A stretch of DNA of 64,000 bases, from assembly GCF_036014195.1 (NCBI RefSeq), contig NZ_CP107918.1:7502001-7566000 (forward strand). Direction: 5' to 3'. The stretch is from Streptomyces sp. NBC_00442 (lineage in GTDB: Bacteria > Actinomycetota > Actinomycetes > Streptomycetales > Streptomycetaceae). Shown piece by piece: positions 42,741 through 51,454 of this stretch. A model generated the notes under the pieces. The model had not been told where the DNA came from and searched no databases. It worked only from the letters and a program-made list of their open reading frames with translations. Positions within the stretch are counted from its first letter, which is position 1. Each line of letters starts with the position of its first letter. The position numbers and the translations under genes were made by a program.

Positions 42741-43090
42741 CCGACAGCGGGCCCGCGAATGCCCGATGCGGCCGCCGTCCTGTTCCTGGCCGGTCTGGGG
42801 ATGTTCCCGTATCCCGCCGGGGGCTGAGTCACGTAATTCCCCAGCTCCCGGGCGGCGATGGCGGCCTTCGTCTCAAGGCACACGCCGGGCCCGCCAACCC
42901 GCCGTAGTGGGCGGCGAGTTCGGCACGCGTCTTGGTGACTTCGGGGTCGTCGGGGTCGTCGGGGTCGTCGAGGTCGGACGTGTCGGCGCCGGTGTTCAGG
43001 TTGTCGGGCACCAGTCGGTGAGGAACCGTCGTAGAGAATCACATGAAGATCAAACCGCCCCAGATGGTGAAGACGGCCATCGATTCCGGA
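42741..43090. other. Intergenic region with a GGGGTCGTC triplet repeat
   Basis: This 350-bp stretch has three exact tandem GGGGTCGTC units at 42943-42969. A 60-codon minus-strand frame across it (42829-43011, GTG start) has DDP repeats and an Arg/Pro-rich C-terminus but no ribosome site; I do not call it a gene. Confidence 0.5.
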
Positions 43091-43729
43091 TCAACGGGCG
43101 GGCTTCTCCCAGGTCAGCGAGTACCGGCGCAGCACATGCCGGCGATAGCGCACGCCGGGCAGCAGCCGCCGGGCAGCAGTCCGCACCTGCCCATAGCTCA
43201 TCTCCGGGTCGGCGACCGGCATGCCCTGCGGGCCACGCGCGCGACGCAGCACCTTCGTGATCCGCACGATCGGGGCAGCCGCGATGAACGTCGCCCACTC
43301 CGTCACGCTCGCCTCGCGGGCCAGACCGACCACCACCAGCGTGCCGCCAGGCCGCAGCAGCTCGCGCATGCGAACGAGGGCCGCCTCGAAGTCCATGTGA
43401 TGGATCGTGGTCACCGAGCAGACGAAGTCGTACTCCGCGCGGGGAAGTTTCACGGCGAGGAAGTCTCCCTCGACGAAGGCGAGTTGTGGGTGGCCGGCAG
43501 CGGACTCCCGTGCGCAGGCGATCATGTCCGGCGCCTTGTCGATCCCGGTGACGTGTTTCGCGCGCCCCGCAAGCTTCCGGGCCAGCAGCCCGTCCCCGCA
43601 GCCGACGTCCAAGGCATCGTCGCACCCCTCGGGAACCGCCCGGAGGATGCCCAAGTGCCGGGCAACGTTGGTGTTCCAGTACGGATCCGCGATGGGCTGG
43701 CGCATCGGATCATCATAGAGGCGGGCCAT
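43091..43729 (-). CDS. Class I SAM-dependent methyltransferase
   Basis: The product is 212 aa. Motif I is ALDVGCGDGLLARKLA, then VTGIDKAPDMIACA and FVCSVTTIHHMDFEAAL (active-site region) and LLRPGGTLVVVGLA. It resembles UbiE-like small-molecule methyltransferases. The start at 43729 has GGCAGG upstream; ATG 43705 would also keep the domain. A hairpin and a small membrane-protein gene lie upstream. Confidence 0.85.
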   Translation of the reverse strand: MARLYDDPMRQPIADPYWNTNVARHLGILRAVPEGCDDALDVGCGDGLLARKLAGRAKHVTGIDKAPDMIACARESAAGHPQLAFVEGDFLAVKLPRAEYDFVCSVTTIHHMDFEAALVRMRELLRPGGTLVVVGLAREASVTEWATFIAAAPIVRITKVLRRARGPQGMPVADPEMSYGQVRTAARRLLPGVRYRRHVLRRYSLTWEKPAR

Positions 43730-43867
43730 GGCCTGCCGAGTGCACTCCGACGGATTCGCCGTCCCCATGGGGAGTCGTGATCGCAGAGACGGGGCATCGC
43801 GTGACGCTGGTCAGGTGGATCGCCGGGGAATTGCCCGACCGTCGACAACGTCCGCCCGCTCGGTCCG

Positions 43868-43925
43868 CCGACGGGCCGGGCCGGCCCCAGATGTCGTGAC
43901 ACCGGGTCGGCCCGGCCCGCGTCGG
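43868..43925 (-). terminator. GC-rich hairpin after the small hydrophobic ORF
   Basis: The arms 43868-43887 and 43904-43925 (CCGACGGGCCGGGCC and partner) can form a long, slightly imperfect stem right after the stop of the 53-residue ORF at 43927. Confidence 0.7.
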
Positions 43926-43926
43926 T

Positions 43927-44088
43927 TCAGCGGGTGTGGTGGTGAACGGTGCGCTGGCCAGGGACCCTGGACAGGCGGTTGGGACTGCGGGGCGACGGGT
44001 TCCGCCTGGCGGGCGCCGAGGGCGCGAGCGCGAGCAGGAGCACGAGAGTGATGACCGCGACGAGGATGAGCGCCGTAACGAGCGTCAT
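43927..44088 (-). CDS. Short single-helix membrane protein
   Basis: The ORF encodes 53 aa: MTLVTALILVAVITLVLLLA followed by a basic, Pro/Arg-rich tail ending HHHTR. One transmembrane helix with a cytoplasmic basic tail is likely. GGAAGG lies 7 bases before the ATG, a strong ribosome site, and a hairpin follows the stop, so it is probably expressed. It is not related to the three-copy 53-residue family. Confidence 0.65.
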   Translation of the reverse strand: MTLVTALILVAVITLVLLLALAPSAPARRNPSPRSPNRLSRVPGQRTVHHHTR

Positions 44089-44194
44089 GTTGCTTCCTTC
44101 CGTCGATTACTGACGGGCTCTCACTACACCTGGTAACCAATATGGCGCGGCGCAAACACGGTGCGTATACGTTTCTGCCGGCGGCGCCGTCGAG

Positions 44195-44422
44195 TCAGGC
44201 AGGAACGAGGGAGTCGTCGTGCGGGCGCACCCCGCCCAGTTGGTGGCGCGCGGCGAGGAGGGCGGCACCGATGTCGCGGGTGCCGGTCAACACGCACAAG
44301 GTGTAAGCGGCGTCGTCCATTCGCCGCCTGACCTCGGCCGTGCCGCTCCCGGTGTGAAGGCTGCGCAGCGCGTCGTACTGGTCCATCAGGTCCCGCAGGA
44401 CCGCGGGGTGGGCCATGAGCAT
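44195..44422 (-). CDS. DUF5133-type small protein
   Basis: The product is 75 aa. MLMAHPAVLRDLMDQYDALRS and AAYTLCVLTGTRDIGAALLAAR are typical of a small Streptomyces family known as DUF5133. It is helical and soluble. GGAGG lies 11 bases before the ATG. Function unknown. Confidence 0.7.
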   Translation of the reverse strand: MLMAHPAVLRDLMDQYDALRSLHTGSGTAEVRRRMDDAAYTLCVLTGTRDIGAALLAARHQLGGVRPHDDSLVPA

Positions 44423-44786
44423 CTGGTGTCGTCCTCCGGTTCACATCACGTGGGCATGGTGCCGGCCTGCCGAGCGTCCGCTTGCGCCGCCACATGCGTA
44501 CCGCGTGCGGGCGGCCGAGGCGGGAGCCGGGCGGGAGGAACTCTGGGCGCGGCCGGTGGACGGAGCCTGGAGCGACAGCGAATCGGAGGATGTGCGCCGC
44601 GTGGGTTTGTGTGCGGGCGTCCCGGCTTCGTCGGCGGCCGATCCGGGCCATCCTGGGTGATCGGTGCTGATCAGGGCCGGTGGGAAGGGGGATCAGGATG
44701 CCCGGATAAAGAATCCATAAGCAGAGGCGTCGTGGGTGTGTGGGTCGGTAATCGCGGGGCATTCGATGGCTTGGAGGTTGATAACT
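44423..44786. other. Divergent intergenic region upstream of hydrophobic gene copy 3
   Basis: This 364-bp region serves the minus-strand DUF5133 gene and the plus-strand hydrophobic gene. The last 65 bases match the leaders of the other two copies in part (GTGTG, GGGGCA, GGAGGTTGATAACT). Confidence 0.5.
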
Positions 44787-44948
44787 ATGGTTCCCCTGCT
44801 TCTCGTTCTTCTGCTGGCTCTGATCCTCTTCGGTGCGGGTTTCGCACTCAAGGCACTGTGGTGGATCGCGATCATCGTGCTCGTCGTGTGGCTGGTCGGG
44901 TTCATCGCCCGTCCCAAGGGAGGTAGTGGCCGCTGGTATCGCTGGTAG
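44787..44948 (+). CDS. 53-residue hydrophobic membrane protein, copy 3
   Basis: The 53-aa product differs from copies 1 and 2 by only three conservative changes (for example FIARPKGGSG). The GGAGGTTGATAACT leader is exactly that of copy 2. It sits on the other strand, 13 kb from copy 2 and 40 kb from copy 1, with unrelated neighbours. The conserved protein and leader but different surroundings point to dispersed gene duplication with a shared mode of control. Confidence 0.85.
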   Translation: MVPLLLVLLLALILFGAGFALKALWWIAIIVLVVWLVGFIARPKGGSGRWYRW

Positions 44949-44966
44949 CCGCTACGCGCCTTTGCA

Positions 44967-45010
44967 TATGTGGGCCCCACACCGCGGAAAAGCGGTGTGG
45001 GGCCCACATA
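44967..45010 (+). terminator. Terminator of hydrophobic gene copy 3
   Basis: A perfect 19-bp stem (44967-44985 and 44992-45010) with loop GGAAAA starts 18 bases after the stop. It differs in sequence from the terminators of copies 1 and 2. Confidence 0.85.
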
Positions 45011-45073
45011 CATGCTCACGCCACATATGAAGTGCTCTGGGGCAGGGCTCCAGGCCTCCCGCAGCGGTGTTCG

Positions 45074-45652
45074 CTACGCGACACCCCGGTGCGCAACGCG
45101 GTAGCGGACATGGACGACTCGTGAGTTGACGGTGTGGGTCTCGACGAGTTCGAGATCCACATGCTGCTCGTGCCGCGGAAAGAACGGGATGCCGCCGCCA
45201 ACGAGTACCGGGTAGACGCGGGGACGGTACTCGTCGATGAGCCCGGCCGCGGCCGCTTCGGCGGCGAGGGTCGCTCCGCCGATCGCGATGTCGCCCTCAT
45301 CGGGCTCGGCGCGCAACCGCTCGATCTCCTCCGTCACACTGCCGGAAGCGAGCCGCGTGTTGCTGCCCTGAACCGCCGAGAGCGTGGTGGAGAACACCAC
45401 TTTGGGGAGCGCCTTCCAGATGGCGGCCCACTCCCGCATCGAGTCGTCGAGTGACGGATCCTGCTCGGCGGTGTCCCAGTACAGCATCGTCTCGTACAAC
45501 CGCCGCCCCATCAGGTGGACGCCGACTCCCCGGATCTCTTCGGTGACGAGGCGAAAGACCTCGTCGTCCGGAGCCGTCCAGTCGAAGTCGCCGGACGGCC
45601 CGACGATGTAGCCATCGAGCGAGATCCCCATCGAATAGGTCACGCGGCGCAT
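45074..45652 (-). CDS. Dihydrofolate reductase/RibD C-terminal-like protein
   Basis: The product is 192 aa. The fold signature is clear: VTYSMGISLDGYIVGPSGDFDW, VHLMGRRLYETM, ALPKVVFSTTL, DIAIGGATLAAEA and VYPVLVGGGIPFF. Family members are NADPH-dependent reductases with mostly unknown substrates; many accompany stress or folate-like metabolism. ATG 45652 follows GAGGACTTCCG. Confidence 0.85.
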   Translation of the reverse strand: MRRVTYSMGISLDGYIVGPSGDFDWTAPDDEVFRLVTEEIRGVGVHLMGRRLYETMLYWDTAEQDPSLDDSMREWAAIWKALPKVVFSTTLSAVQGSNTRLASGSVTEEIERLRAEPDEGDIAIGGATLAAEAAAAGLIDEYRPRVYPVLVGGGIPFFPRHEQHVDLELVETHTVNSRVVHVRYRVAHRGVA

Positions 45653-45702
45653 CGGAAGTCCTCCTCGGTCACAGCGTCGACATTACGGCCACCGGTCGCT
45701 CA

Positions 45703-46055
45703 GTGACGCTCATTCGGGACGCGCGTCTGTAGTTCGGGTGCCCTGTGCGCTTGTTGCCGCGTTCGCCTCCGAGGAGGAGGCTGATCTGGTCGACGCCCTG
45801 CGGGCCGACGCACGGGCGCCGATCGACGGACTCTCCGTCGTCTCCACCGACGAGGACGGCCGCCCCGTCGGTCATGCCCTATTGACCCGCTGCCACGTCG
45901 GCAGCGTCCCGGCCCTGTGTCTCACCCGCGCGACCGTCCACGGCATCGGCCTGAACATCGACGTCCCGGACGACGCCGTGATGGCGCTCGCCCTCGACGC
46001 CGGACACGCGCTGCCCCGGGGAACCGTTCACTACGCCGCACCGTTCGGCATCTGA
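45703..46055 (+). pseudogene. Degraded GNAT N-acetyltransferase gene
   Basis: The GTG at 45703 opens VTLIRDARL, the usual GNAT start, then hits a stop. Another frame from 45738 continues with AFASEEEADLVDALRADARA and GHALLTRCHVGSVPALCL, and then jumps to HGIGLNIDVPDDAVMALALD and GTVHYAAPFGI, sequences that in intact YhbS-like enzymes lie about 60 residues apart. The missing part includes the acetyl-CoA-binding Q/R-x-x-G-x-G/A motif. The gene has therefore lost part of its start and an in-frame internal segment, and the 105-aa remnant should be inactive. Confidence 0.7.
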
Positions 46056-46062
46056 GCCCTCC

Positions 46063-46096
46063 GCGGTGCGGGGCACGTCACGTGGCCCCGCACCGC
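46063..46096. terminator. Hairpin between the GNAT remnant and SUMF1-like gene
   Basis: An 11-bp inverted repeat (GCGGTGCGGGG / CCCCGCACCGC) encloses a 12-base loop, in the convergent gap. Confidence 0.7.
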
Positions 46097-46176
46097 GCCC
46101 GTCCACGGGGCGGTGCCTCAGGGGGCGACCGAGCGGGAGGGATGCTGGTCGTCGCCCCGGGTCGGCCGTCGCAGGG

Positions 46177-46878
46177 TCACGGGGAAGCGGTCGATCCGCC
46201 GGAACGCGCGACGCGGAAGCCCACGTCGTCGACCTGGAAAGTGGGGTGGCTGCGTCGCCGCGCGGAGGCCCGGCAGCTCCAGTGCTCGTCGAACCAGCCA
46301 CCGCCCCGCAGCACCCTGTACGCGCCGTAGACCTCGGCGTCGTACACGTCCCAGCACCAGTCCCAGACGTTGCCGAGCATGTCGTACAGGCCCCACGGGT
46401 TGGGCTGCTTGCCGCCCACGTGGTGCACCCGCTCCTGCGAGTTCCCCCGGTACCAGGCGATCTCGTCCAGGGGCCCGTAGCGCGGTCCGGTCGTGTCGGC
46501 ACGGCAGGCGTGCTCCCACTCGGCTTCGGTCGGCAGGCGGTACCCGTCGGCGGAGGCGTCCCACTCGATGCCCTCACCGTTGGCGTGAAGGAGGTAGGCC
46601 GGTGCGAGTCCCTCGCGTTGGGACAGGGCGTTGCAGAAGCGGACCGCGTCCCACCAGGAAACGCTCTCCACGGGTAATGCGTCGGCGTGGACCCCCTGGG
46701 CCCCTTGCGCGGTGCTCGGGCGCTCGCCGGTGACCTGTGCGTACAGTCCCTGGCTGACCGGGAACGCCGCGAGCTCGTAGGGCGCAAGCTCGACCGACCA
46801 GCTGCGCTGCGTCCGCCGGTCCGACAGCGTTACCTGACCGGCCGGAATAGCGACCATCTTTACTGCGCTCGCGTCCAT
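46177..46878 (-). CDS. SUMF1/FGE-sulfatase-domain protein
   Basis: The product is 233 aa. Family signatures are PVESVSWWDAVRFCNALSQ, YRLPTEAEWEHACRA, NPWGLYDMLGNVWDWCWD, YRVLRGGGWFDE and a final VGFRVAR. True formylglycine-generating enzymes carry two active Cys near the end; here only one remains (SCRASARR), so activity on sulfatases is doubtful, and it may be a divergent C-type-lectin-like member. The ATG at 46878 lacks a strong ribosome site; Met8 is an alternative. Confidence 0.8.
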   Translation of the reverse strand: MDASAVKMVAIPAGQVTLSDRRTQRSWSVELAPYELAAFPVSQGLYAQVTGERPSTAQGAQGVHADALPVESVSWWDAVRFCNALSQREGLAPAYLLHANGEGIEWDASADGYRLPTEAEWEHACRADTTGPRYGPLDEIAWYRGNSQERVHHVGGKQPNPWGLYDMLGNVWDWCWDVYDAEVYGAYRVLRGGGWFDEHWSCRASARRRSHPTFQVDDVGFRVARSGGSTASP

Positions 46879-47225
46879 GGGCAGATGATCTCATTGTTGT
46901 ACGTCGCCCGGCGTGGCGTGGGCCCTTCAGGGCGAAGCCCGTGCGCAGACGACCGCAGCGGGGCCCGCGACCACGGCCGGGCCCGCGACCACGGCCGGAT
47001 GCACCGCGACGGCCGGGCGCACCACCACGGCCGGGCGCGGAACCACACGCCGCTAGTGGGGCCGGCGAGTGATGTGCCTTGCGGGGCAGCCGGATTGGCT
47101 TCCGTGCGAGCGGGGTGAGCGCCGTCCGTGCTGCCAATGCGCCCGCTGCGCCACCTTGTTGGCTCGGGCTGCGGGGTATGTCCTGCGTGCCAGCGCCCCG
47201 CGTGCCGTGGATGTGGCCTGGGGAG
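46879..47225. other. Divergent intergenic region with GC-rich repeats
   Basis: This 347-bp region contains two exact copies of an 18-bp unit (46963-46980 and 46981-46998, core CGACCACGGCCGG) and two decayed copies up to 47035. It precedes the terpene cluster and may hold its promoter. Some of the 3' part may be coding if the synthase starts further upstream. Confidence 0.55.
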
Positions 47226-48311
47226 ATGGTTGGGGGCGATGCCGTGGGGGTGGCAGTGCGCGAGGATCCGGAACGGCACGCCCGTCGGCACGCCGCGTCG
47301 TTGGCGCCCGCCCGGTGTGGTGGGGACACATCGGCGACCGCGTTGGTGTGGGCCGCAGTGGGGGAGGCGGTGTCCACGCTCCCGGAGGCGCTGCGGCGCG
47401 TTGCCACCTACCAGCTGGGTCTTCCTGTTGCGTCAAGGGCCCCGGCGGCGGCGGTCGCCGGTGGCAAGGGGGTGCGCCCGGCCCTGGCACTGGCGTGTGC
47501 GGTGGCCGGCGGTGGGTGCGAGACGGACGCCGTCGCCGCCGCCGTTGCGGTGGAACTCGTGCACAACTTCACCCTGCTGCACGACGACATCATGGACGGG
47601 GACCGGACACGCCGTCACCGGCCGGCGGCATGGGTGGAATTCGGGGTGCCTGCCACGGTTTTGGCCGGCGACGCGCTGCTGATGCTGGCGCTGCGGGTAC
47701 TCACGCATACGGGGAGCCTGGCCGCGGTGGCGCTGTTGGTGGAGTCGCTCCAGCAACTGGTGCACGGGCAGAGCGCCGACACCTCCTTCGAACAGTGCGG
47801 CCTCATCACGATGGACGACTACCTGGACATGGCCGCCGGCAAGACCGGAGCGTTGACATCCAGCGCCTGTTCCCTGGGTGCGGTACTCGCCCAGGCATCG
47901 CCCGGCGTCGTGCAGGCGCTCGGCCGCTTCGGACGGCACCTGGGGGTCGCGTTCCAGTGCGTCGACGACGTGCTGGGCATCTGGGGCGACACCGCGCGGA
48001 CGGGCAAGCCGGTCGGGGCGGATCTGCTGGCACGGAAGAAGACCCTGCCCGTTCTCGCGGCGCTGTCCCGCGACCGGGCCACGGCCGCCCCCATCGCCCG
48101 CCTTTACGGGGTGCCCGGCCGGCTCAGTCCGGGTCAAGTGCAGGAACTGACACGGAAGATCGAGCGCGCGGGGGGCCGGGCCGCCGCCGAGAGCGAGGCG
48201 GCACGACAGGTCGAAGAGGCGTTGCGCTGTCTGGAGCGCGAGGACATCCCGCCCTCGGCGCGCATGGCGCTCGGAACACTCGCGGCGCAGGCGGTCCACC
48301 GCGATCACTGA
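47226..48311 (+). CDS. Isoprenyl diphosphate (polyprenyl) synthase
   Basis: The product is about 361 aa. The first Asp-rich motif is LLHDDIMDGDRTRR and the second CVDDVLGIWGD, with GGKGVRPALAL and GKTGAL between; these bind the Mg-diphosphates. It would join IPP to allylic primers to give FPP, GGPP or longer chains; chain length is not predictable by eye, although GGPP is common for such clusters. The start is uncertain: ATG 47226 is used, and others lie upstream in the same frame. The UbiA-like and P450 genes follow on the same strand. Confidence 0.85.
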   Translation: MVGGDAVGVAVREDPERHARRHAASLAPARCGGDTSATALVWAAVGEAVSTLPEALRRVATYQLGLPVASRAPAAAVAGGKGVRPALALACAVAGGGCETDAVAAAVAVELVHNFTLLHDDIMDGDRTRRHRPAAWVEFGVPATVLAGDALLMLALRVLTHTGSLAAVALLVESLQQLVHGQSADTSFEQCGLITMDDYLDMAAGKTGALTSSACSLGAVLAQASPGVVQALGRFGRHLGVAFQCVDDVLGIWGDTARTGKPVGADLLARKKTLPVLAALSRDRATAAPIARLYGVPGRLSPGQVQELTRKIERAGGRAAAESEAARQVEEALRCLEREDIPPSARMALGTLAAQAVHRDH

Positions 48312-48382
48312 GCGTTCACGGACGCCCGCCGGGCACGACGTCACCCTCGCCCCAGCCCTCACGACACCTAGGAGCAGCCGCG

Positions 48383-49378
48383 ATGGCCGGCACACCGAGC
48401 AAGGTTCCCGGGCCCGCCGCGACGGCCGGCACATCATGCGAGGCGCCCGGGTCCGCCGCGGCCCTCCGGGCCTCCCGGGACGCGGCGCACAGGAGCGTCG
48501 AATCGGCCCGATCGGCGGCGTGGAGGCGACTGTGCCACGAGCCCTGGGTGAGCTGGCGGTTCATCAGGAACGACGTCTGGTCGGGGTTTTGTCCCGGGGT
48601 GCTGATGACCCTGGGGGTGGCCGTTCACTTCCGGCTTCCGGCCGGGCGCCTCGCTGTCGTGGTCGCGGGATGCCTCGTCTACTTCTGGCTCTACCTCTAC
48701 ACCTTCTGCCTGACCAATCAGCTGGCAGGTCTGCGCGAGGACCAGCTCAACAAGCCCTTCCGCCCACTGGTGGCGGGGGAGGCCGGTCGGCGGGCGACCG
48801 TGTGGCGCGCCGTATTCGCCCTCGCGGCCTTTCCCCTGGCCGGCTGGGCGCTCGGGGTGTGGCAGTGGGCCCTGGTCTGGGAAGCCGTGACTCTGCTGCA
48901 CAATCTGGGAGGCGCTCGGCGGTGGGTGGTGAAGAACGCCGTCATCAGCCTCGGCATACCGCTCATGCTCGGCCCCGCCTGGCAGATGGTCGCCCCACTC
49001 ACCGCGGAGGCCTGGCGCTGGATGGTGACCTTGGCCGTGTCCGTCTTCTTCCTGATCCCCGTCCAGGACTTGCGCGATCTGCACGGCGACGCGGTCACCG
49101 GCCGCAGGACGTTCCCGCTCGCCTTCGGGGAGAACGCCACCCGCACCTTCCTCTGCGTGGGCTTCGGCCTTCTGCCTCTCGTGGACCACTTCCTCATCAT
49201 CCGCGCCGGCGCCGGCGACCCGAAGGGCTGGACCGCCGAAGCGGCGACCGCGACCCTGTGCTGGGCCATCGCCTGGCGCGTCCGCCGGGGTCGCACCCCG
49301 GCCTACGACCACCGCACCTACCGATGGTTCGAGTACTGGTACGCGGCCGTCGTGATCGCCGCGTTCAGCACGCTGTGA
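48383..49378 (+). CDS. UbiA-superfamily membrane prenyltransferase or terpene cyclase
   Basis: The product is 331 aa with about eight hydrophobic segments. The first metal motif is atypical, NQLAGLREDQLNKPFRP instead of NDxxDxxxD; the second is DLRDLHGDAVTGRRTFP. The NKPxRP form and the pairing with a polyprenyl synthase and a P450 recall UbiA-type terpene cyclases and other terpenoid UbiA enzymes, not ubiquinone synthesis. Substrate and reaction are inference. ATG 48383 follows TAGGAG, 71 bp after the synthase stop. Confidence 0.85.
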   Translation: MAGTPSKVPGPAATAGTSCEAPGSAAALRASRDAAHRSVESARSAAWRRLCHEPWVSWRFIRNDVWSGFCPGVLMTLGVAVHFRLPAGRLAVVVAGCLVYFWLYLYTFCLTNQLAGLREDQLNKPFRPLVAGEAGRRATVWRAVFALAAFPLAGWALGVWQWALVWEAVTLLHNLGGARRWVVKNAVISLGIPLMLGPAWQMVAPLTAEAWRWMVTLAVSVFFLIPVQDLRDLHGDAVTGRRTFPLAFGENATRTFLCVGFGLLPLVDHFLIIRAGAGDPKGWTAEAATATLCWAIAWRVRRGRTPAYDHRTYRWFEYWYAAVVIAAFSTL

Positions 49379-49400
49379 CCGCCCGGGGCCGGCGGACAGG

Positions 49401-49534
<134 letters not shown>

Positions 49535-49599
49535 AGGACCAGGGCAACGCCAGGGCCAGGAGCACGAACAGGACCGCAACCCGGACCGGGAGTAAAGCA

Positions 49600-50940
49600 A
49601 TGACACGCCAACGCCGCACGCGCTACGGGGTTCCGGTCGCACCGGGCGCTCTGCCGCTGCTGGGACACACCCCGCGCCTGCTGTACGGCTCCCTGCCCTG
49701 GCTGCTCCGGTGCCGGGACGGGGATACGGTCCAACGGGTGAAAGTGGGCCCGCGTCCCGCCTACCTGGTTTGCCGCCCTGACCTGGTGCACGCCCTGCTC
49801 GTCTCCCACGACTTCGACAAGGGCGGGCCCCTCCTCGACCGGGGCCGTGACCTCCTGGGCGATGGCCTGGGGACCGCCACCGACGCGAACCACCGGCGCC
49901 AACGCCGCCTCCTGCAGCCCGCCTTCACCACCGCGCGCATCAACGCGTACGCTACCGTGATGGGGGAGGAGGCCGAGGCTCTGGCCCAATCCTGGCAACC
50001 CGGACGCGAGATCGACCTTCTGGCAGACCTGACCACCACCACGATGCGCGTGCTGATCCGCGCCCTGCTGCCCACCATCGATCCGCGCCAGGCGGATCAA
50101 CTCACCTCGCACATACGGGTATTGATCGCCGGTGTCTTCATCCGCGCGGCCATCCCCCACCCGTGGCTCCATCAGCTGCCCACCCCGGGCAACCGGCGTT
50201 TCGACCGCGCCCGGACCGCAGCGCGGGCGGCCGCGGACCAAGTGGTCGCCGCGGCACACAAGTCCCCTTGTTCAGGTGGGGTGTTGACCACGCTGCTGGT
50301 CCCGGCGGACGACGCCGGGATCCCCGCGTTCACCGACGAGGAACTGCGCGACCAGGTCATCACCCTGCTCATCGCCGGTGCGGAAACCCTCGCCGCCACC
50401 GTGGCATGGCTCTTTCACCTCCTGGCGCGCCATCCGCACGTCGAAGCCCGCCTCCACGCCGAGCTGCACGACACCTTGGCGGGTGCCACGGCGACCGCCG
50501 CCGACCTGCCGGCGCTCCCGTACACACGCGACGTCCTGCTCGAAGTGCTGCGCCTGTACCCGCCGGCCCCGTTGCTGACCCGTGTGAGCACCACCGACGT
50601 CGTCCTCGGCGGACACCACTTCCCCGCGGGCACCGACTTCTTCTTCAGCGCCTACCAACTCCAGCACGGCCCGGACTTTCCCGACGCCGAGCGCTTCGAC
50701 CCGGGCCGCTGGAGCGCTCCACTCACCGCCGCCGCCCGCCATGCGTACATCCCCTTCAGCTCCGGACGACGCAAGTGCCTGGGCGACGCGTTCGCGCTGG
50801 CCGAAGGCGTCATCCTGATCAGCGCCATCGCATCCCGCCGGCGCCTGCGGCCGGTCCCGGACAGCCGCGTACGCCCACACGTCAGGCTCGCGCTCGCACC
50901 AGCGGGACTGCGCATGATCGCCGAACCCCTCCGACGGTGA
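49600..50940 (+). CDS. Cytochrome P450
   Basis: The product is 446 aa. The I-helix oxygen motif is IAGAETLAATV, the K-helix EVLRLYPPA, and the heme loop FSSGRRKCLGDAF with Cys393. There is no membrane anchor. The N-terminal PGALPLLGHTPRLL and the CYP-like PERF-type segment (AERFDPGRWS) are like those of class A/eukaryote-like P450s. As third gene of the unit it probably oxidises the terpene product. ATG 49600 follows GGGAG. Confidence 0.9.
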   Translation: MTRQRRTRYGVPVAPGALPLLGHTPRLLYGSLPWLLRCRDGDTVQRVKVGPRPAYLVCRPDLVHALLVSHDFDKGGPLLDRGRDLLGDGLGTATDANHRRQRRLLQPAFTTARINAYATVMGEEAEALAQSWQPGREIDLLADLTTTTMRVLIRALLPTIDPRQADQLTSHIRVLIAGVFIRAAIPHPWLHQLPTPGNRRFDRARTAARAAADQVVAAAHKSPCSGGVLTTLLVPADDAGIPAFTDEELRDQVITLLIAGAETLAATVAWLFHLLARHPHVEARLHAELHDTLAGATATAADLPALPYTRDVLLEVLRLYPPAPLLTRVSTTDVVLGGHHFPAGTDFFFSAYQLQHGPDFPDAERFDPGRWSAPLTAAARHAYIPFSSGRRKCLGDAFALAEGVILISAIASRRRLRPVPDSRVRPHVRLALAPAGLRMIAEPLRR

Positions 50941-50955
50941 CCGCGAGGGCGTACC

Positions 50956-51256
50956 TCAAGCTCGACCTCGCGATCCCACCACGTCTTCCCGGCCTCGGGC
51001 CGGTGGCTTGCGCCACACGGAGATGTGATGCGCGGAGTCCCGGGTGAACGGGGCACCGCGCCAGTCGGCGACACGGCGTTCCAGCGTGAGCCCGGCGATC
51101 CGCGCCATCAGGTCGAGCTCCGCCGGCCAGACGTACCGGTGACGGGAGTCGTCCGCCCTAGCGGCCGTCATCGTCGCCGTCGCGGGTGAAGTGGTGCGAC
51201 ACGAGCATCTGCTCGACCAGGTCGAAGGTGTCGAAGCCGAGATGCCGCTCGGAGAC
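50956..51256 (-). pseudogene. C-terminal remnant of a class I methyltransferase gene
   Basis: Two frames carry pieces of one protein. FDTFDLVEQMLVSHHFTRDG (frame ending at 51158) is followed in another frame by RHRYVWPAELDLMARIAGL and HHISVWRKPPA, which together form the usual C-terminus of a family of SAM methyltransferases. The N-terminal SAM-binding domain is absent upstream and a frameshift lies near 51165. The remnant should be non-functional. Confidence 0.5.
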
Positions 51257-51454
51257 GTCGAGGCCATTGCCTTTCTGCTTGCTCGGCTGTTCGGTACCGC
51301 GTGGCAGGGGGAGGCCGGCGTGGCAGAGGCCCCTTCTGCCGGCGCGCGAGCGGGTGCCGGAACCGGCGCGGGACGCGGTGGGGTGGCAGCGGAACGCAGT
51401 CGTGGCGGCCGTGGGACCCCGGCTGGACGGCACCACCGACTCCGGCGTCGTTCG

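Noticed and set aside
42829..43011. 60-codon minus-strand frame with DDP repeats
   Set aside because: No ribosome site, repeat-driven N-terminus and Arg/Pro-rich end; no family resemblance.
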